Source: CBINFS01 sp966250015
Lineage (GTDB): Bacteria > Bacteroidota > Rhodothermia > Rhodothermales > DASSAV01
Reading direction: 5' to 3'
DNA length: 64,000 nucleotides
NCBI GenBank assembly: GCA_966250015.1
Contig: CBINFS010000020.1
Location: 1 to 64,000 of the forward strand
In this document: piece by piece, positions 52,592 to 61,895 of the stretch
Layout: each line of letters opens with the position of its first letter
Numbering within the stretch: position 1 is the first letter of the stretch
Translations under genes and position numbers: made by a program
Notes under the pieces: model-generated
Seen by the model: the letters and a program-made list of their open reading frames with translations, nothing else
The model's database searches: none
Told to the model about the DNA's origin: nothing

Positions 52592-54790
52592 TTGAGTCGT
52601 TTAGAATACTTACAGGTTGCCCTCACTCTAGGGGTGCTGTACGCCCTGATAGGCGCCGGTAGCGTCCTGGCGCAGAGTACTTTTGAAGAGAGCGTGATCG
52701 ACGTCGGGAACGTCGGCCTCACGGTGACGAACTCCGGATTTGTTGGCCGCGCAAACGTGCGCAACAACCCGACCGGGCCGCCGTCCTTTGAATACCCGCT
52801 CAACTCGGGCGTCGAGCACCTCTTCGAAGGCGGCTTATGGATCGGCGCGATCCGCTCCGACGGCGTCGTCACCGTCCGCACCGGCGCCGTGACCACCTCG
52901 GGCGGCTACAGCTCCGGCGCCCCCGGCTACGAGTTTGCACCCTTCGCTCCCTTCACCGAGCGGTCGTCCCTGCTCGAGTCGGACGTCTACACGCGCCAGG
53001 CCGTGAGCCATCAGGACCTCATCACCGCCTTTGCCGACACCTTCCGGACGCTGCCCGGAACGTCTATCCCCATGCCGGACCAGGAGGGACGCCTCGGCGC
53101 CAAGGTCATCCAGACCGCCTACGCCTGGAACTTCCCCTTTACCGAGTCCTTCGTCATCATGACGTTCGACATCGTCAACGTCAGCCAGGCGGCCTGGGAC
53201 AGCGTCTACGTCGGCCTCTTCCACGACCTGGTCGTGCGCAACGTCAATACCACCCAGGAGACGGGTACTGCGTTTTTTAATAAGGGCGGCCTGGGCTACA
53301 TCGACAGCCTGTACGCCACCTACGCCTTCAATGCGGGCGGCCCCGAAGAGACCGTCAATACCTACGGCGCCATCGCTTTCCTGGGCGGCAAGTGGTACGA
53401 CGCGCGCAGAGGTAGCTACCGGTACTTCCACCCCTCACTCGCCGACGAGTACCGCCGCGACGGCTACGCCGAGCCGCGCGTGAACCCCCGCTGGTGGCTC
53501 TTCAGTGGAGGAACAGAAGAGCTCTCGCGCCCGAGCACCGACGCCGATCGCTATCGCCGGATGCACACCCCTTATCCGAATCCCGCCGTCTATCCAGACC
53601 AGGCCTCGTACGAGGCGGCCAATGCGGCCTGGCGCGAAAGGCTGCGCACCGACGGCCTCTCGGCTACCGGCAACTGGATCGGGCTCACACCCGTCGGCCC
53701 GTTCCCGCGCGTCCTGCCCGGCGACACCGTCAGCGTCACCTTCGCCTTCGTCGCCGCCCTCAAACCGGAAGAGTTCCAGGGACCGGCCGGCAAGCCCGTC
53801 GACACCGAAGAAAGCCGGAGCCTGCTCAACAACAACATCCTCTGGGCGCAACGCACCTTCGCGGGTGAGGACAAAAACAACAACGGTGAGCTCGATCCCG
53901 GCGAAGACCTCAACGGCAACGGCGTCCTGGACCGCTACCTGATTCCCGAGCCGCCCACCGCACCGAAAGTGCGCGCCGAGTTCGTCTCGTCCACCGACCC
54001 TGAGACCGGCCGCCCCGAGTCGCGGGTCGTGCTCTACTGGGATCGCTCCGCCGAGGACTCTGTCGACCCGGTCACCGGGTTGCGGGACTTCGAGGGTTAC
54101 CGCGTTTACCGGTCCAGTCCCGGCGACGACCGTGCGGGCAACATCCTCGATCGCGCCACGCTCGTCGCGCAGTACGACAAACCGGGCAACCGCACCGGCT
54201 TCAACAACGGCTTCGACGAAATACGCCTCGACCAGCCCGTGACCTTCCCCGGAGACACCACGCAGTACTGGTACCGTTTCGATACCGGGAGCCTGCTATC
54301 AGGCTGGCAGTACCTCTTCACCGTGACCGCCTTCGACGAGGGCGACCCGGACGCCGGCCTGTCGTCGTTCGAGTCGTCCCGCACCGCCAACGCCACCCGC
54401 ATATTCCCCGGCACGCCGCCGGTCGCCGACGGCAGCCGCAAGGTGGGCGTCTATCCGAATCCCTACCGCGTCAATGCGGCGTGGGACGGGAGCTCGGCGC
54501 GGACGCGCAAGCTGAACTTTTACAACCTGCCGCCACGCGCCGAAATCCGGATCTACTCGCTCGCTGGCGAAATCGTCGCACAGCTCGATCACGACGCCGA
54601 AACGTACGTCGGCGACACCCGCTGGTACGATGACTTCAGCGCGCCCAACCGGAGGCTCCCGGGTGGCGAACACTCGTGGGACATCCTGTCGGAGAGCGGC
54701 CTCAACCTGGCCGGAGGCCTGTACATGTTCACCGTCAAGGATCTCGATACGGGTGAAGTGCAACAGGGTAAATTTGTCATCATCAAGTAA
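52592..54790 (+). CDS. Secreted protein with a calcium-loop-like motif and a C-terminal FlgD/T9SS-like Ig domain
   Basis: The product has 732 residues. The frame starts with TTG at 52592 (MSRLEYLQVALTLGVLYALIGAGSVLAQ, a signal peptide); no good ribosome site or ATG is near, so the start is uncertain. The body is beta-rich, with IMTFDIVNVSQAAWDSVYVGLFHDLVV. Near residue 430 is a calcium-binding dockerin/EF-like stretch, DKNNNGELDPGEDLNGNGVL. A fibronectin-like region follows (FEGYRVYRSSPGDD...YLFTVTAFDEGDPDAG), and the end is an Ig-like sorting-type tail (VGVYPNPYRVNAAWDG...GGLYMFTVKD). I do not know the function. It opens the region-4 group of surface genes. Confidence 0.75.
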   Translation: MSRLEYLQVALTLGVLYALIGAGSVLAQSTFEESVIDVGNVGLTVTNSGFVGRANVRNNPTGPPSFEYPLNSGVEHLFEGGLWIGAIRSDGVVTVRTGAVTTSGGYSSGAPGYEFAPFAPFTERSSLLESDVYTRQAVSHQDLITAFADTFRTLPGTSIPMPDQEGRLGAKVIQTAYAWNFPFTESFVIMTFDIVNVSQAAWDSVYVGLFHDLVVRNVNTTQETGTAFFNKGGLGYIDSLYATYAFNAGGPEETVNTYGAIAFLGGKWYDARRGSYRYFHPSLADEYRRDGYAEPRVNPRWWLFSGGTEELSRPSTDADRYRRMHTPYPNPAVYPDQASYEAANAAWRERLRTDGLSATGNWIGLTPVGPFPRVLPGDTVSVTFAFVAALKPEEFQGPAGKPVDTEESRSLLNNNILWAQRTFAGEDKNNNGELDPGEDLNGNGVLDRYLIPEPPTAPKVRAEFVSSTDPETGRPESRVVLYWDRSAEDSVDPVTGLRDFEGYRVYRSSPGDDRAGNILDRATLVAQYDKPGNRTGFNNGFDEIRLDQPVTFPGDTTQYWYRFDTGSLLSGWQYLFTVTAFDEGDPDAGLSSFESSRTANATRIFPGTPPVADGSRKVGVYPNPYRVNAAWDGSSARTRKLNFYNLPPRAEIRIYSLAGEIVAQLDHDAETYVGDTRWYDDFSAPNRRLPGGEHSWDILSESGLNLAGGLYMFTVKDLDTGEVQQGKFVIIK

Positions 54791-54855
54791 CCACCAAGAA
54801 TTCCCGCGCCCGCTGCCGTAAATGGGCTACGGTTGCAGGTTCGGGCCCAGGAACT

Positions 54856-54875
54856 CCATCAACCAACCAACAAAA
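54856..54875 (+). repeat. CAACCAACCAA leader element, copy 2
   Basis: CCATCAACCAACCAACAAAA lies 9 bases before the ATG at 54885, in the same position as the copy at 42384. The shared leader links two otherwise unrelated T9SS genes. Confidence 0.4.
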
Positions 54876-54884
54876 CGAGATCAC

Positions 54885-57098
54885 ATGAGACACTACGCTA
54901 CGAGGTTACTCATGCTGCTGTGCCTGGTCTTTACGGTCGGGCTCGTGCGGGCGCAGGACGCGCAGGAAGTCACCGTGCGCCAGATCAAAGAGGTCCCACA
55001 GGCGAACATCGACGAGCTGCAAGCGCTCGGCACCGCCCTCACTGCGGACGACATCGAACGCCTGGGGCGCTCGGAATTTGAAGGACAAAAAGTCACGTTT
55101 ACCGCGGTCGTGCTGGCCGAACCCCGTAACTCCGGCCTCGCTTCGCTAAACAGCGAGGGCCAGCCGGGACGCCTCCACTTCTTCGTCCGCGACACTGCCG
55201 CCGCAACCCAGGGTCCGGCCGGTATGGACATTCAGATCGTATCCGGATATCCAGGATGGAAGGACCAGGGCGTCGTCGGCTTCTTCAAAGGCGACGTGAT
55301 CAAGGTCACGGGTGAGGTGCAGTACTTCGACCAGGTCAACATGCAGATCGCGCCGGAGACCATCGAGTACCTGGGTGACTACGAAAGCCTGGGTCTCCCG
55401 GCCACCATCCTCGACCCCGTCACCGTCACGACGGCCGACATCAACAAAAACGTCGGGGAAGCGCAGATCCAGTTCAACTGGGAGAACTACAACGACCTCA
55501 ACCAGCAGTACGTCCGGATCGAGGGCGCAACCGTGTGGCGTTCGCCGAACCGAACCGACGCCCGCCCGAACTGGGCCATAACCTCCGACGGCGCGCAGAC
55601 GATCGTCCAGAACGACGACATCTCGATCTGCTTCCGCAACGACAAAAAGGACTATCCGGAAGAGTTCAACGAGTGCAAGAATACCACGTTCGAAGGGCCT
55701 GCACCGGGCGCGATGGTCAACGTGCAGGGCTTCGTCTCTATCCGCGGCTCGTTCGACCCCTTCGTCATCAGCGTTCCCGCGGAAGGCGTTGGTAAGATCG
55801 TACCGTGGGAGGAAGCCGACCTGGAGGTGACCGCACAGCCGGCAATCACTGACGTCAAGATCGCTCCGCTCACCACGGTCCCCGGCGACGGCCCCATCCC
55901 GGTTTCCGTCGAAGTGACCGGCGACCTGTCCGTCGTAACCTCCGTAACCCTGACCTACACGCCTGCCGGAGGTGATGCCGTTACGGTTACCCTCACCGAC
56001 CAGGGCGACGGTACCTACGCCGGTGAGATCCCCGCGCAGGCCGACGGCACGTTCCTTTCGTATACCGCCGAGGTGACAGACAATGCTGGTGGCGTTTACA
56101 CCACGGCCACGGCCGGCACCACCCGCGTGCTCTTCGACGGCATTGACTCGATCGCCGACATCCAGGAAACGGCGCCCGAAGTCCCCTCCGCCAGCCCGTT
56201 CCGCGGCATGGAGGCCGTCGAGATGAACATCACGGCCACCGTCATGACGCCTCCGGGATTCAGCGACTGCCGTAACTGCGTCCTCGGCTTCTCGATCCAG
56301 GACGATCCCGAGCTCGGCCCATGGAGCGGTATCTTCGTCAGCGACAGCGAAGAGCTCGCCGCCGATCTCAAAGTGGGTGACGTGATCACCATCACCTCCG
56401 CAAACATCACCGAGAACTTCAACGTGACCTTCCTCAGCAACCTGACCTACACCAAAGAGGGAGAGGGTGAGCCGTTCGCTCCCAAAGTCATGGAGACGAG
56501 CGCGTTGAAGGATGCAGCCGTCGCCGAGGCGCACGAAGGTATGGTTCTCCGCTTCGAGAACGTAACGATCACCAGCACCAACGCCGACGCCCCGAGCGGC
56601 GACTTCGGTGAGCTGCTGGTTTCTACGGACGGGACCCCGGAAAACGCCGTGCGCGTCGACGACTCGTCCCTCGAAGTGCCGGATCTCTACAATGCCGAGT
56701 TCGCTGAGGGCGAGGTACTGGAGTTCGTCCAGGGTGTCTGGTGGTTCTCGTTCAGCAACTGGAAGCTCGAGCCGGTAACGACCGAAGACTACGGTCCAGC
56801 CGTCAGCACTGCCGTCGAGGCCGACGAGGTGCCCGGTACGTTCTCGCTCTCGCAGAACTACCCGAACCCGTTCAACCCGTCGACGACGATCAAATACGAG
56901 ATCGTCACCGCCGGTCCCGTCAAGCTCGAAGTGGTCGATCTGCTTGGCCGCACCGTCGCGACGCTCGTCGACGGCGAGTTTGCTCCGGGTTCCTACCAGG
57001 TGCAGTTCGACGCACACAACCTGGCCAGCGGCCTCTACCTCTATCGTCTGACCGCAGGCACGCAGACGATCACGAAGAAGATGATGCTGCTGAAGTAA
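54885..57098 (+). CDS. Secreted T9SS protein with OB-fold-like (DUF5689-type) domains
   Basis: The product has 737 residues. The ATG at 54885 gives MRHYATRLLMLLCLVFTVGLVRAQ, a signal peptide; an in-frame ATG at 54822 would add an unlikely leader. Residues ~25-180 and ~430-620 look like OB-fold domains of the sort often attached to secreted nucleases and surface proteins (GVVGFFKGDVIKVTGEVQYFDQ; LKVGDVITITSANITENFNVTFL). Between them is an Ig-like domain (~320-420, VTSVTLTYTPAGGDAVTVTL, GDGTYAGEIPAQADGTFLSY). Two cysteine pairs are present (CFRN...CKN; CRNC). The end is a clear T9SS domain (NYPNPFNPSTTIKYEI). No catalytic motif is seen, so a binding role is likely. Confidence 0.8.
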   Translation: MRHYATRLLMLLCLVFTVGLVRAQDAQEVTVRQIKEVPQANIDELQALGTALTADDIERLGRSEFEGQKVTFTAVVLAEPRNSGLASLNSEGQPGRLHFFVRDTAAATQGPAGMDIQIVSGYPGWKDQGVVGFFKGDVIKVTGEVQYFDQVNMQIAPETIEYLGDYESLGLPATILDPVTVTTADINKNVGEAQIQFNWENYNDLNQQYVRIEGATVWRSPNRTDARPNWAITSDGAQTIVQNDDISICFRNDKKDYPEEFNECKNTTFEGPAPGAMVNVQGFVSIRGSFDPFVISVPAEGVGKIVPWEEADLEVTAQPAITDVKIAPLTTVPGDGPIPVSVEVTGDLSVVTSVTLTYTPAGGDAVTVTLTDQGDGTYAGEIPAQADGTFLSYTAEVTDNAGGVYTTATAGTTRVLFDGIDSIADIQETAPEVPSASPFRGMEAVEMNITATVMTPPGFSDCRNCVLGFSIQDDPELGPWSGIFVSDSEELAADLKVGDVITITSANITENFNVTFLSNLTYTKEGEGEPFAPKVMETSALKDAAVAEAHEGMVLRFENVTITSTNADAPSGDFGELLVSTDGTPENAVRVDDSSLEVPDLYNAEFAEGEVLEFVQGVWWFSFSNWKLEPVTTEDYGPAVSTAVEADEVPGTFSLSQNYPNPFNPSTTIKYEIVTAGPVKLEVVDLLGRTVATLVDGEFAPGSYQVQFDAHNLASGLYLYRLTAGTQTITKKMMLLK

Positions 57099-57127
57099 AC
57101 AAACCCCATCGGGGTGCTTTATGATTG

Positions 57128-57167
57128 CCGAACGGGGGCGGATCACACCGGTCCGCCCCCGATTCGG
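57128..57167 (+). terminator. Strong GC-rich hairpin after the OB-fold protein
   Basis: GGGGGCGGA (57134-57142) pairs perfectly with TCCGCCCCC (57152-57160), extended by CCGAA and TTCGG. No T-tract follows. A smaller ACCCC/GGGGT hairpin followed by GCTTT lies just upstream (57103-57119). Confidence 0.5.
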
Positions 57168-57192
57168 ACCTCCTCATCCTGCAGTTGTTTGA

Positions 57193-58842
57193 ATGTTGGT
57201 TCGTAGGAGCACAGGTCCTGCTTTGAAGAATTTCTACTATTACAGCCTTGCGCTGGGCCTGTTACTGGTGTTGCTCTATACCGGATGCGACACCGCCATA
57301 ACGGGTACCGCCTTCGAAAATCAGCCGCCGCGTACGCAGCTCAGCGTGCGGGACACGTCGCTCGTCGACAATCTCCTGCCCTCCGAGCGGCTTTCGAGCA
57401 CCGTCGCCGTCTCCTGGTCCGGCACCGACCCGGACGGCTACGTCGCTGCCTACGAGCTGCGGTATTATAACGAAGGTGAAACGCCCGCTCCCGAAGCAAA
57501 CTGGGTGCAAACCACCCGCACAGACACCCTCATCCTGCTCCCCATCCCGCGCGGCGAGCGCGTGGCCAACGTCGTCTTCGAGGTCCGCGCCATCGACAAC
57601 GAAGGGCTCAAAGATCCCAATCCGGCGCGTACCGTCTTCCCGATCCGGAATTCACCCCCCACGATCCGCTTCAACACGTTCGACCTCCCGCCAGACACGA
57701 CCTTCAACGTCTTCTCCTTCGCCTGGACCGTGCAGGACCCCGAAGGCCCCGCTAACCTCGACCGCATCGAGGTCAGCCTGAACGACAGCCTGAACTTTGT
57801 GCCACTTGCGGTCGACGCCGACTACGTCACGTTTGTGGCGGACGTCGCCCCCGAAGACCCCGCACAGATCGTCGAGGTGCAGGTCTTTACAGGCCGCGCT
57901 TTCCAGCGCACCGACGTCACCGTCCCCGGTCTGCGGCTCGACTCCGACAACACGCTCTACCTGCGGGCCGTCGACCAGACCGACACCACCAGCACCATTC
58001 AGCAGTTCACCTGGTACGTCCGCAAACCGAAAGGACGCGTGCTCTTCGTGAACGACTGGCGCGCCTCGTCGTGGCCTACCGTGCAGCGGTTCCACCTCGA
58101 GCTGCTGCGTGAATATCTGCCGGCCGGCACCGAGATCGACGTGTGGAACCTCTCGACTCCCTACACCACCGGCACCACGGGGATCGTCAACCGCTCGGAA
58201 GCCCTGCCTCCGAGCGCCGAACCGGGCCTGCGACGGCAAATGGCGTACTGGGACTACATCTACTGGGTCTCCTCGAACGCCATCAGCAGCATTCGCGGAA
58301 GCAACCTGCCGTTCATCTCGCCCGTGCTCGACGTGTTCTTCGACCAGGGCGGCAAGCTGATGGTCCATACGCCGATCATTCAGCCGGAGGACCCGTCTGA
58401 GAACGTTGGCAACCCGGCCATCTTGCTATTGCCGGTGAGCCGCGTCATCACGCTTCCCGACTCGGTGCGGCGTCTCCAGCTGCCGATTGGAGCCGGCGTC
58501 ACGCCGGCCAGCCCGCTGCCCGGCGTCTCCGAAGCCCTGCCTCCGCTACAGTCCAACCGGTTCTTCATCAGCGAGCTGCCTTTTGAAGCGGAGGGTACCA
58601 ACGCGATCCCGCTCTACCGTGCGGACTACCAGTACCGCACGCAAACAGGTGCGACAGGCGATTGGCCGTCGCCACGGACCGTCGCCTCCATCAGCGCCGA
58701 CCGCCGGATCGCCCTCTTTGCCTTACCGCTCATAAACGAGCAGACCGGCCAGCCAGTGTTGCTGGGCGCTGACGGCGACGCCGATGCGCCGCGCCGCGCC
58801 GTTCACCAGATACTGGAAAGCCTCGGCTTCCCGAGACGGTGA
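57193..58842 (+). CDS. Surface lipoprotein with Ig/fibronectin-like domains
   Basis: The product has 549 residues. KNFYYYSLALGLLLVLLYTGC is a lipoprotein signal, with the Cys in a YTGC context common in this phylum. The start could be the ATG at 57193 or the TTG at 57223, which has a better-placed AGGAG upstream. Residues ~45-150 are an FnIII-like domain (VSWSGTDPDGYVAAYELRYYNEGE), ~155-275 a second one (FSFAWTVQDPEGPANLDRIEVSL), and ~278-549 an alpha/beta region (RKPKGRVLFVNDWRASSWPTVQRF, YWDYIYWVSSN) that looks like a flavodoxin- or GATase-like fold without a visible active site. It lies between the OB-fold protein and the second receptor. Function is unknown. Confidence 0.8.
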   Translation: MLVRRSTGPALKNFYYYSLALGLLLVLLYTGCDTAITGTAFENQPPRTQLSVRDTSLVDNLLPSERLSSTVAVSWSGTDPDGYVAAYELRYYNEGETPAPEANWVQTTRTDTLILLPIPRGERVANVVFEVRAIDNEGLKDPNPARTVFPIRNSPPTIRFNTFDLPPDTTFNVFSFAWTVQDPEGPANLDRIEVSLNDSLNFVPLAVDADYVTFVADVAPEDPAQIVEVQVFTGRAFQRTDVTVPGLRLDSDNTLYLRAVDQTDTTSTIQQFTWYVRKPKGRVLFVNDWRASSWPTVQRFHLELLREYLPAGTEIDVWNLSTPYTTGTTGIVNRSEALPPSAEPGLRRQMAYWDYIYWVSSNAISSIRGSNLPFISPVLDVFFDQGGKLMVHTPIIQPEDPSENVGNPAILLLPVSRVITLPDSVRRLQLPIGAGVTPASPLPGVSEALPPLQSNRFFISELPFEAEGTNAIPLYRADYQYRTQTGATGDWPSPRTVASISADRRIALFALPLINEQTGQPVLLGADGDADAPRRAVHQILESLGFPRR

Positions 58843-58948
58843 GCCACAACCAGAAACGAAAAGACGACCTTCAGGATCAGCACCCGGTGTCTCACACCGC
58901 ACAATGAGTAATTCGTCAGGAATGACCTTCAGTGTAGAAAAAGGAACG

Positions 58949-61891
58949 ATGCCCGGGAGAAAGGCTCGAAAGGCGTCCCCGCCGCGCCGATGGAAGCGGG
59001 TACTGTCGCTGCTTACCCTCTTCCTCCTATTTGTGTCGCCTGCTTTCGGGCAGGGCAGCATCGTCGGTGCCGTCACCGACGCCAGTTTCGGCGACCCCCT
59101 TCCCGGCGTGAACGTGGTCGTCGTCGGCACTTCCAGCGGCGTGGCGACCGGAAACGACGGATCGTTCCGGATCGATGGCCTGCGATCGGGCGAGTACTCC
59201 GTGAAGTTCTCCTACATCGGCTTCGAAACGAAGCTCTACACTGGCATCCGGGTGCGTGACGGCCAGGAAACGAGGCTCGACGTGGAGCTACAGGAAACCG
59301 TGCTCTCGTCGGAAGACGAGATCGTCGTCGTCGGCGAGCGCCCGCTCATCGACGTCGAGCAGTCGTCGAGCTCCTATGCGGTCGACCGCGACCAGATCGA
59401 AGCCGCGCCTCTGCGCGACGTGCAGGACGTCGTCTCGACGCAGGCCGGCGTCGTCCGCGACCCGACGGGCCTCTACATCCGTGGCGGGCGCGCCAACGAA
59501 ACGGGCTTCCTCGTCGACGGCGTCTCGGCCAAGGATCCCCTCGCCGGTACCGGCTTCGGCCTTGACATCGGCTCCAATGCCTTCCAGGAAGTCGAAGTCA
59601 CCACCGGCGGCGTCGGCGCGGACGTCGGCGACGTGACCTCCGGCGTCGTCTCCGTGCAAACACAGGACGGCGGCGACGTCTTCTCGGGTACCTTCTCGCA
59701 CAAACGCGACCACCTCGGATTTAACAGGGACTGGGACTCGAACTTCAACGAAGGCATCTACGAAATGAGCCTGGGCGGTCCTATCGTGCCTCGCAAATTG
59801 TACTTCTTCGCCAGCGGCCAGGCCGAGCTCTCCGACGGCTTCACGCGCCACATCGCCGACCCCGACTCCATCCGGTCTTCCCTCGTCAAGTGGAACTGGT
59901 TGCTGCCACGGACCGGCAACCGCTGGAGCGGCCTGGGTAAGCTGACCTACAACATTGCCCCCGGCATCCGGCTTCAGGGCGCCTATCAGCGCTCGCTGAC
60001 GGTGAATCAGAACACCCGCATGCTCCAGATCACGGGCAACGAGGCCGTCGTCGCTCCGGGCTTCCAGTACGCGTTCATTCTCCAGCCCGAGAATGCCAAC
60101 ACGTACGCCCACGACAACATCATGACGTACCTCAAGTGGTCGCACGTGCTGAACGAGCTGTCGTTCTACGAGGTGCAGGCGAGCCGCCTCTTCACCAAGA
60201 TGCGCGCCGACGCCAACGGCCGCCCCTGGCGGCCCCTCAACGTCGACTCCGAGCTCGACCCCGAGAGTATCGTCACCTACCCGGCCACGGTGTTTGTAGG
60301 CGAGGATGGCCGGCCGCTCGACCCGAACGCGCTCTTCGTGCTACCCGGCCCCGGCCTCTTCAACAACGGCGGCATCGCCACGCGCTTCCACGACCACTAC
60401 GCCGAGGAGCTCACGCTGAAAGCCACCTATACCCGTTTTTCGGCGAGCAAGAACAACCGCCTCGAGGCCGGCTTCGAGGCCAAGTTCAACGAATACCAGT
60501 GGATCGACGTCGTCCGCCCCTGGGTGGGCGCACCGATCGGCTCGGGTGAGGGGACCAGTACGGGCCGCCTGGGCGAAAGCGCCGACGTGTGGAAGGTCAG
60601 GCCGCAGCGCGGCGCCCTCTTTGCCACCACACAGCTTCGCTACCAGGGCCTGATCGCAAACCTGGGCGCACGCTTCGAATACTGGGCTCCCGGACGCTAC
60701 GTCGACGACCTGATCGAAGACCCCCGCGCCCCGATCCTCGAGAGCGTTCGCGAAGACTACCGGAACGAAACCGTCAAGCTCTTCGGCCTGCGCTACAAGT
60801 TCCGCCTGCTTCCCAAGCTGCGCGTCTCGTTCCCGATCCAGGAAAATCAGGTCCTCTTTTTCAACTACGGCCACTCGACGAAGCTGCCACACCCCACCTT
60901 CGTCTACACGGGTCTCGACCCGTTCTACCAGGACCGCTCGTTCTTCGCCGACCTGGGCAACCCGAACCTCGACCCCGAAGTCGACATCTCCTACGAGCTT
61001 GGCCTGCGCAACCAGCTTTCGGCAAACGACGTCCTCAACCTGACCGCCTTCTGGCGCGATAAGTTCGACTTCATCACCGTCGAGGACGTCGTCATCCGCG
61101 ACGCCACCGGCCGCGAGACCGTGCGCGCCTTCCGCATCAACGGCGACTTCGCCCGCGTCCGCGGCATTGAAGCGAGCTACCTCAAACGCATCGGGCGCTG
61201 GTTCCAGGGGCAGCTCTCCGGTTCCTTCTCGAGGGCAACCGGCCTCTCGTCGACCAGCAACGACGCTCTCGCCCAGTTCCTTGCCAACGGGGACATCGAA
61301 AACACCAGCGAGACGCCCCTTGCCTGGGACCGTCCGCTCGACCTGAAGGCCAGCCTGACGTTCACCCACGACCGCGAGCGCCCGCTCCTCGGCATACCAG
61401 GCCTGAACCGCCTGCGGCTCTTCATCTCTTCGACGTTCCGTAGCGGCCAGCGATACACCCCCGTCGAGTTCAAAGGAAGGCAGATCAACCCGATAACGGG
61501 TGCACAGGACTGGCGGCCGGTCTACGAATACGTCGCGGACCCGACGAAGCGGTATTCGAAGGTCGGCGCCCCGTGGTGGTGGTTCGACATGAGCCTGCAA
61601 CGTTCGATCGAGGTTGCCGGCAGCGATCTCCAGCTGACGCTCGAGGTGACCAACCTCTTCAACCAGCTCAACAGCATCATCGTCAACCCGGTCACGGGTA
61701 AGGCCTACCCGAACGTCGATCCGGCCACCACCGATTTCGTGGCGCTGCGGAATAATCCGGATTACGACGTCGTTTCCGGCGTTCGTGACCCGCGCTACGA
61801 GGATCCGACCGTGTCGGGCTTGCCGCCGTTCAACCCCGCCCGCTTCCTTCCCCAGCGGCACGTAATGCTCGGGCTCGCCTACAAATTCTAA
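58949..61891 (+). CDS. TonB-dependent receptor with CarboxypepD_reg-like domain
   Basis: The product has about 980 residues. The ATG at 58949 follows AAAAAGGA and gives a basic n-region with the core KRVLSLLTLFLLFVSPAFGQ; ATGs at 58904 and 58922 are alternatives. Residues ~35-115 are a CarboxypepD_reg-like domain (IVGAVTDASFGDPLPGVNVVVVG). The plug follows (IEAAPLRDVQDVVSTQAGVV, LYIRGGRANETGFLVDGVSAKDPLAG), then the barrel, which ends HVMLGLAYKF with the terminal Phe expected of such barrels. The IRGGRANET wording is shared with receptors found beside PorV/PorQ-type barrels in this lineage. No susD is adjacent, and the substrate cannot be inferred. It overlaps or abuts the upstream lipoprotein, and the next gene starts 4 bases after its stop. 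Confidence 0.92.
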   Translation: MPGRKARKASPPRRWKRVLSLLTLFLLFVSPAFGQGSIVGAVTDASFGDPLPGVNVVVVGTSSGVATGNDGSFRIDGLRSGEYSVKFSYIGFETKLYTGIRVRDGQETRLDVELQETVLSSEDEIVVVGERPLIDVEQSSSSYAVDRDQIEAAPLRDVQDVVSTQAGVVRDPTGLYIRGGRANETGFLVDGVSAKDPLAGTGFGLDIGSNAFQEVEVTTGGVGADVGDVTSGVVSVQTQDGGDVFSGTFSHKRDHLGFNRDWDSNFNEGIYEMSLGGPIVPRKLYFFASGQAELSDGFTRHIADPDSIRSSLVKWNWLLPRTGNRWSGLGKLTYNIAPGIRLQGAYQRSLTVNQNTRMLQITGNEAVVAPGFQYAFILQPENANTYAHDNIMTYLKWSHVLNELSFYEVQASRLFTKMRADANGRPWRPLNVDSELDPESIVTYPATVFVGEDGRPLDPNALFVLPGPGLFNNGGIATRFHDHYAEELTLKATYTRFSASKNNRLEAGFEAKFNEYQWIDVVRPWVGAPIGSGEGTSTGRLGESADVWKVRPQRGALFATTQLRYQGLIANLGARFEYWAPGRYVDDLIEDPRAPILESVREDYRNETVKLFGLRYKFRLLPKLRVSFPIQENQVLFFNYGHSTKLPHPTFVYTGLDPFYQDRSFFADLGNPNLDPEVDISYELGLRNQLSANDVLNLTAFWRDKFDFITVEDVVIRDATGRETVRAFRINGDFARVRGIEASYLKRIGRWFQGQLSGSFSRATGLSSTSNDALAQFLANGDIENTSETPLAWDRPLDLKASLTFTHDRERPLLGIPGLNRLRLFISSTFRSGQRYTPVEFKGRQINPITGAQDWRPVYEYVADPTKRYSKVGAPWWWFDMSLQRSIEVAGSDLQLTLEVTNLFNQLNSIIVNPVTGKAYPNVDPATTDFVALRNNPDYDVVSGVRDPRYEDPTVSGLPPFNPARFLPQRHVMLGLAYKF

Positions 61892-61895
61892 CGTT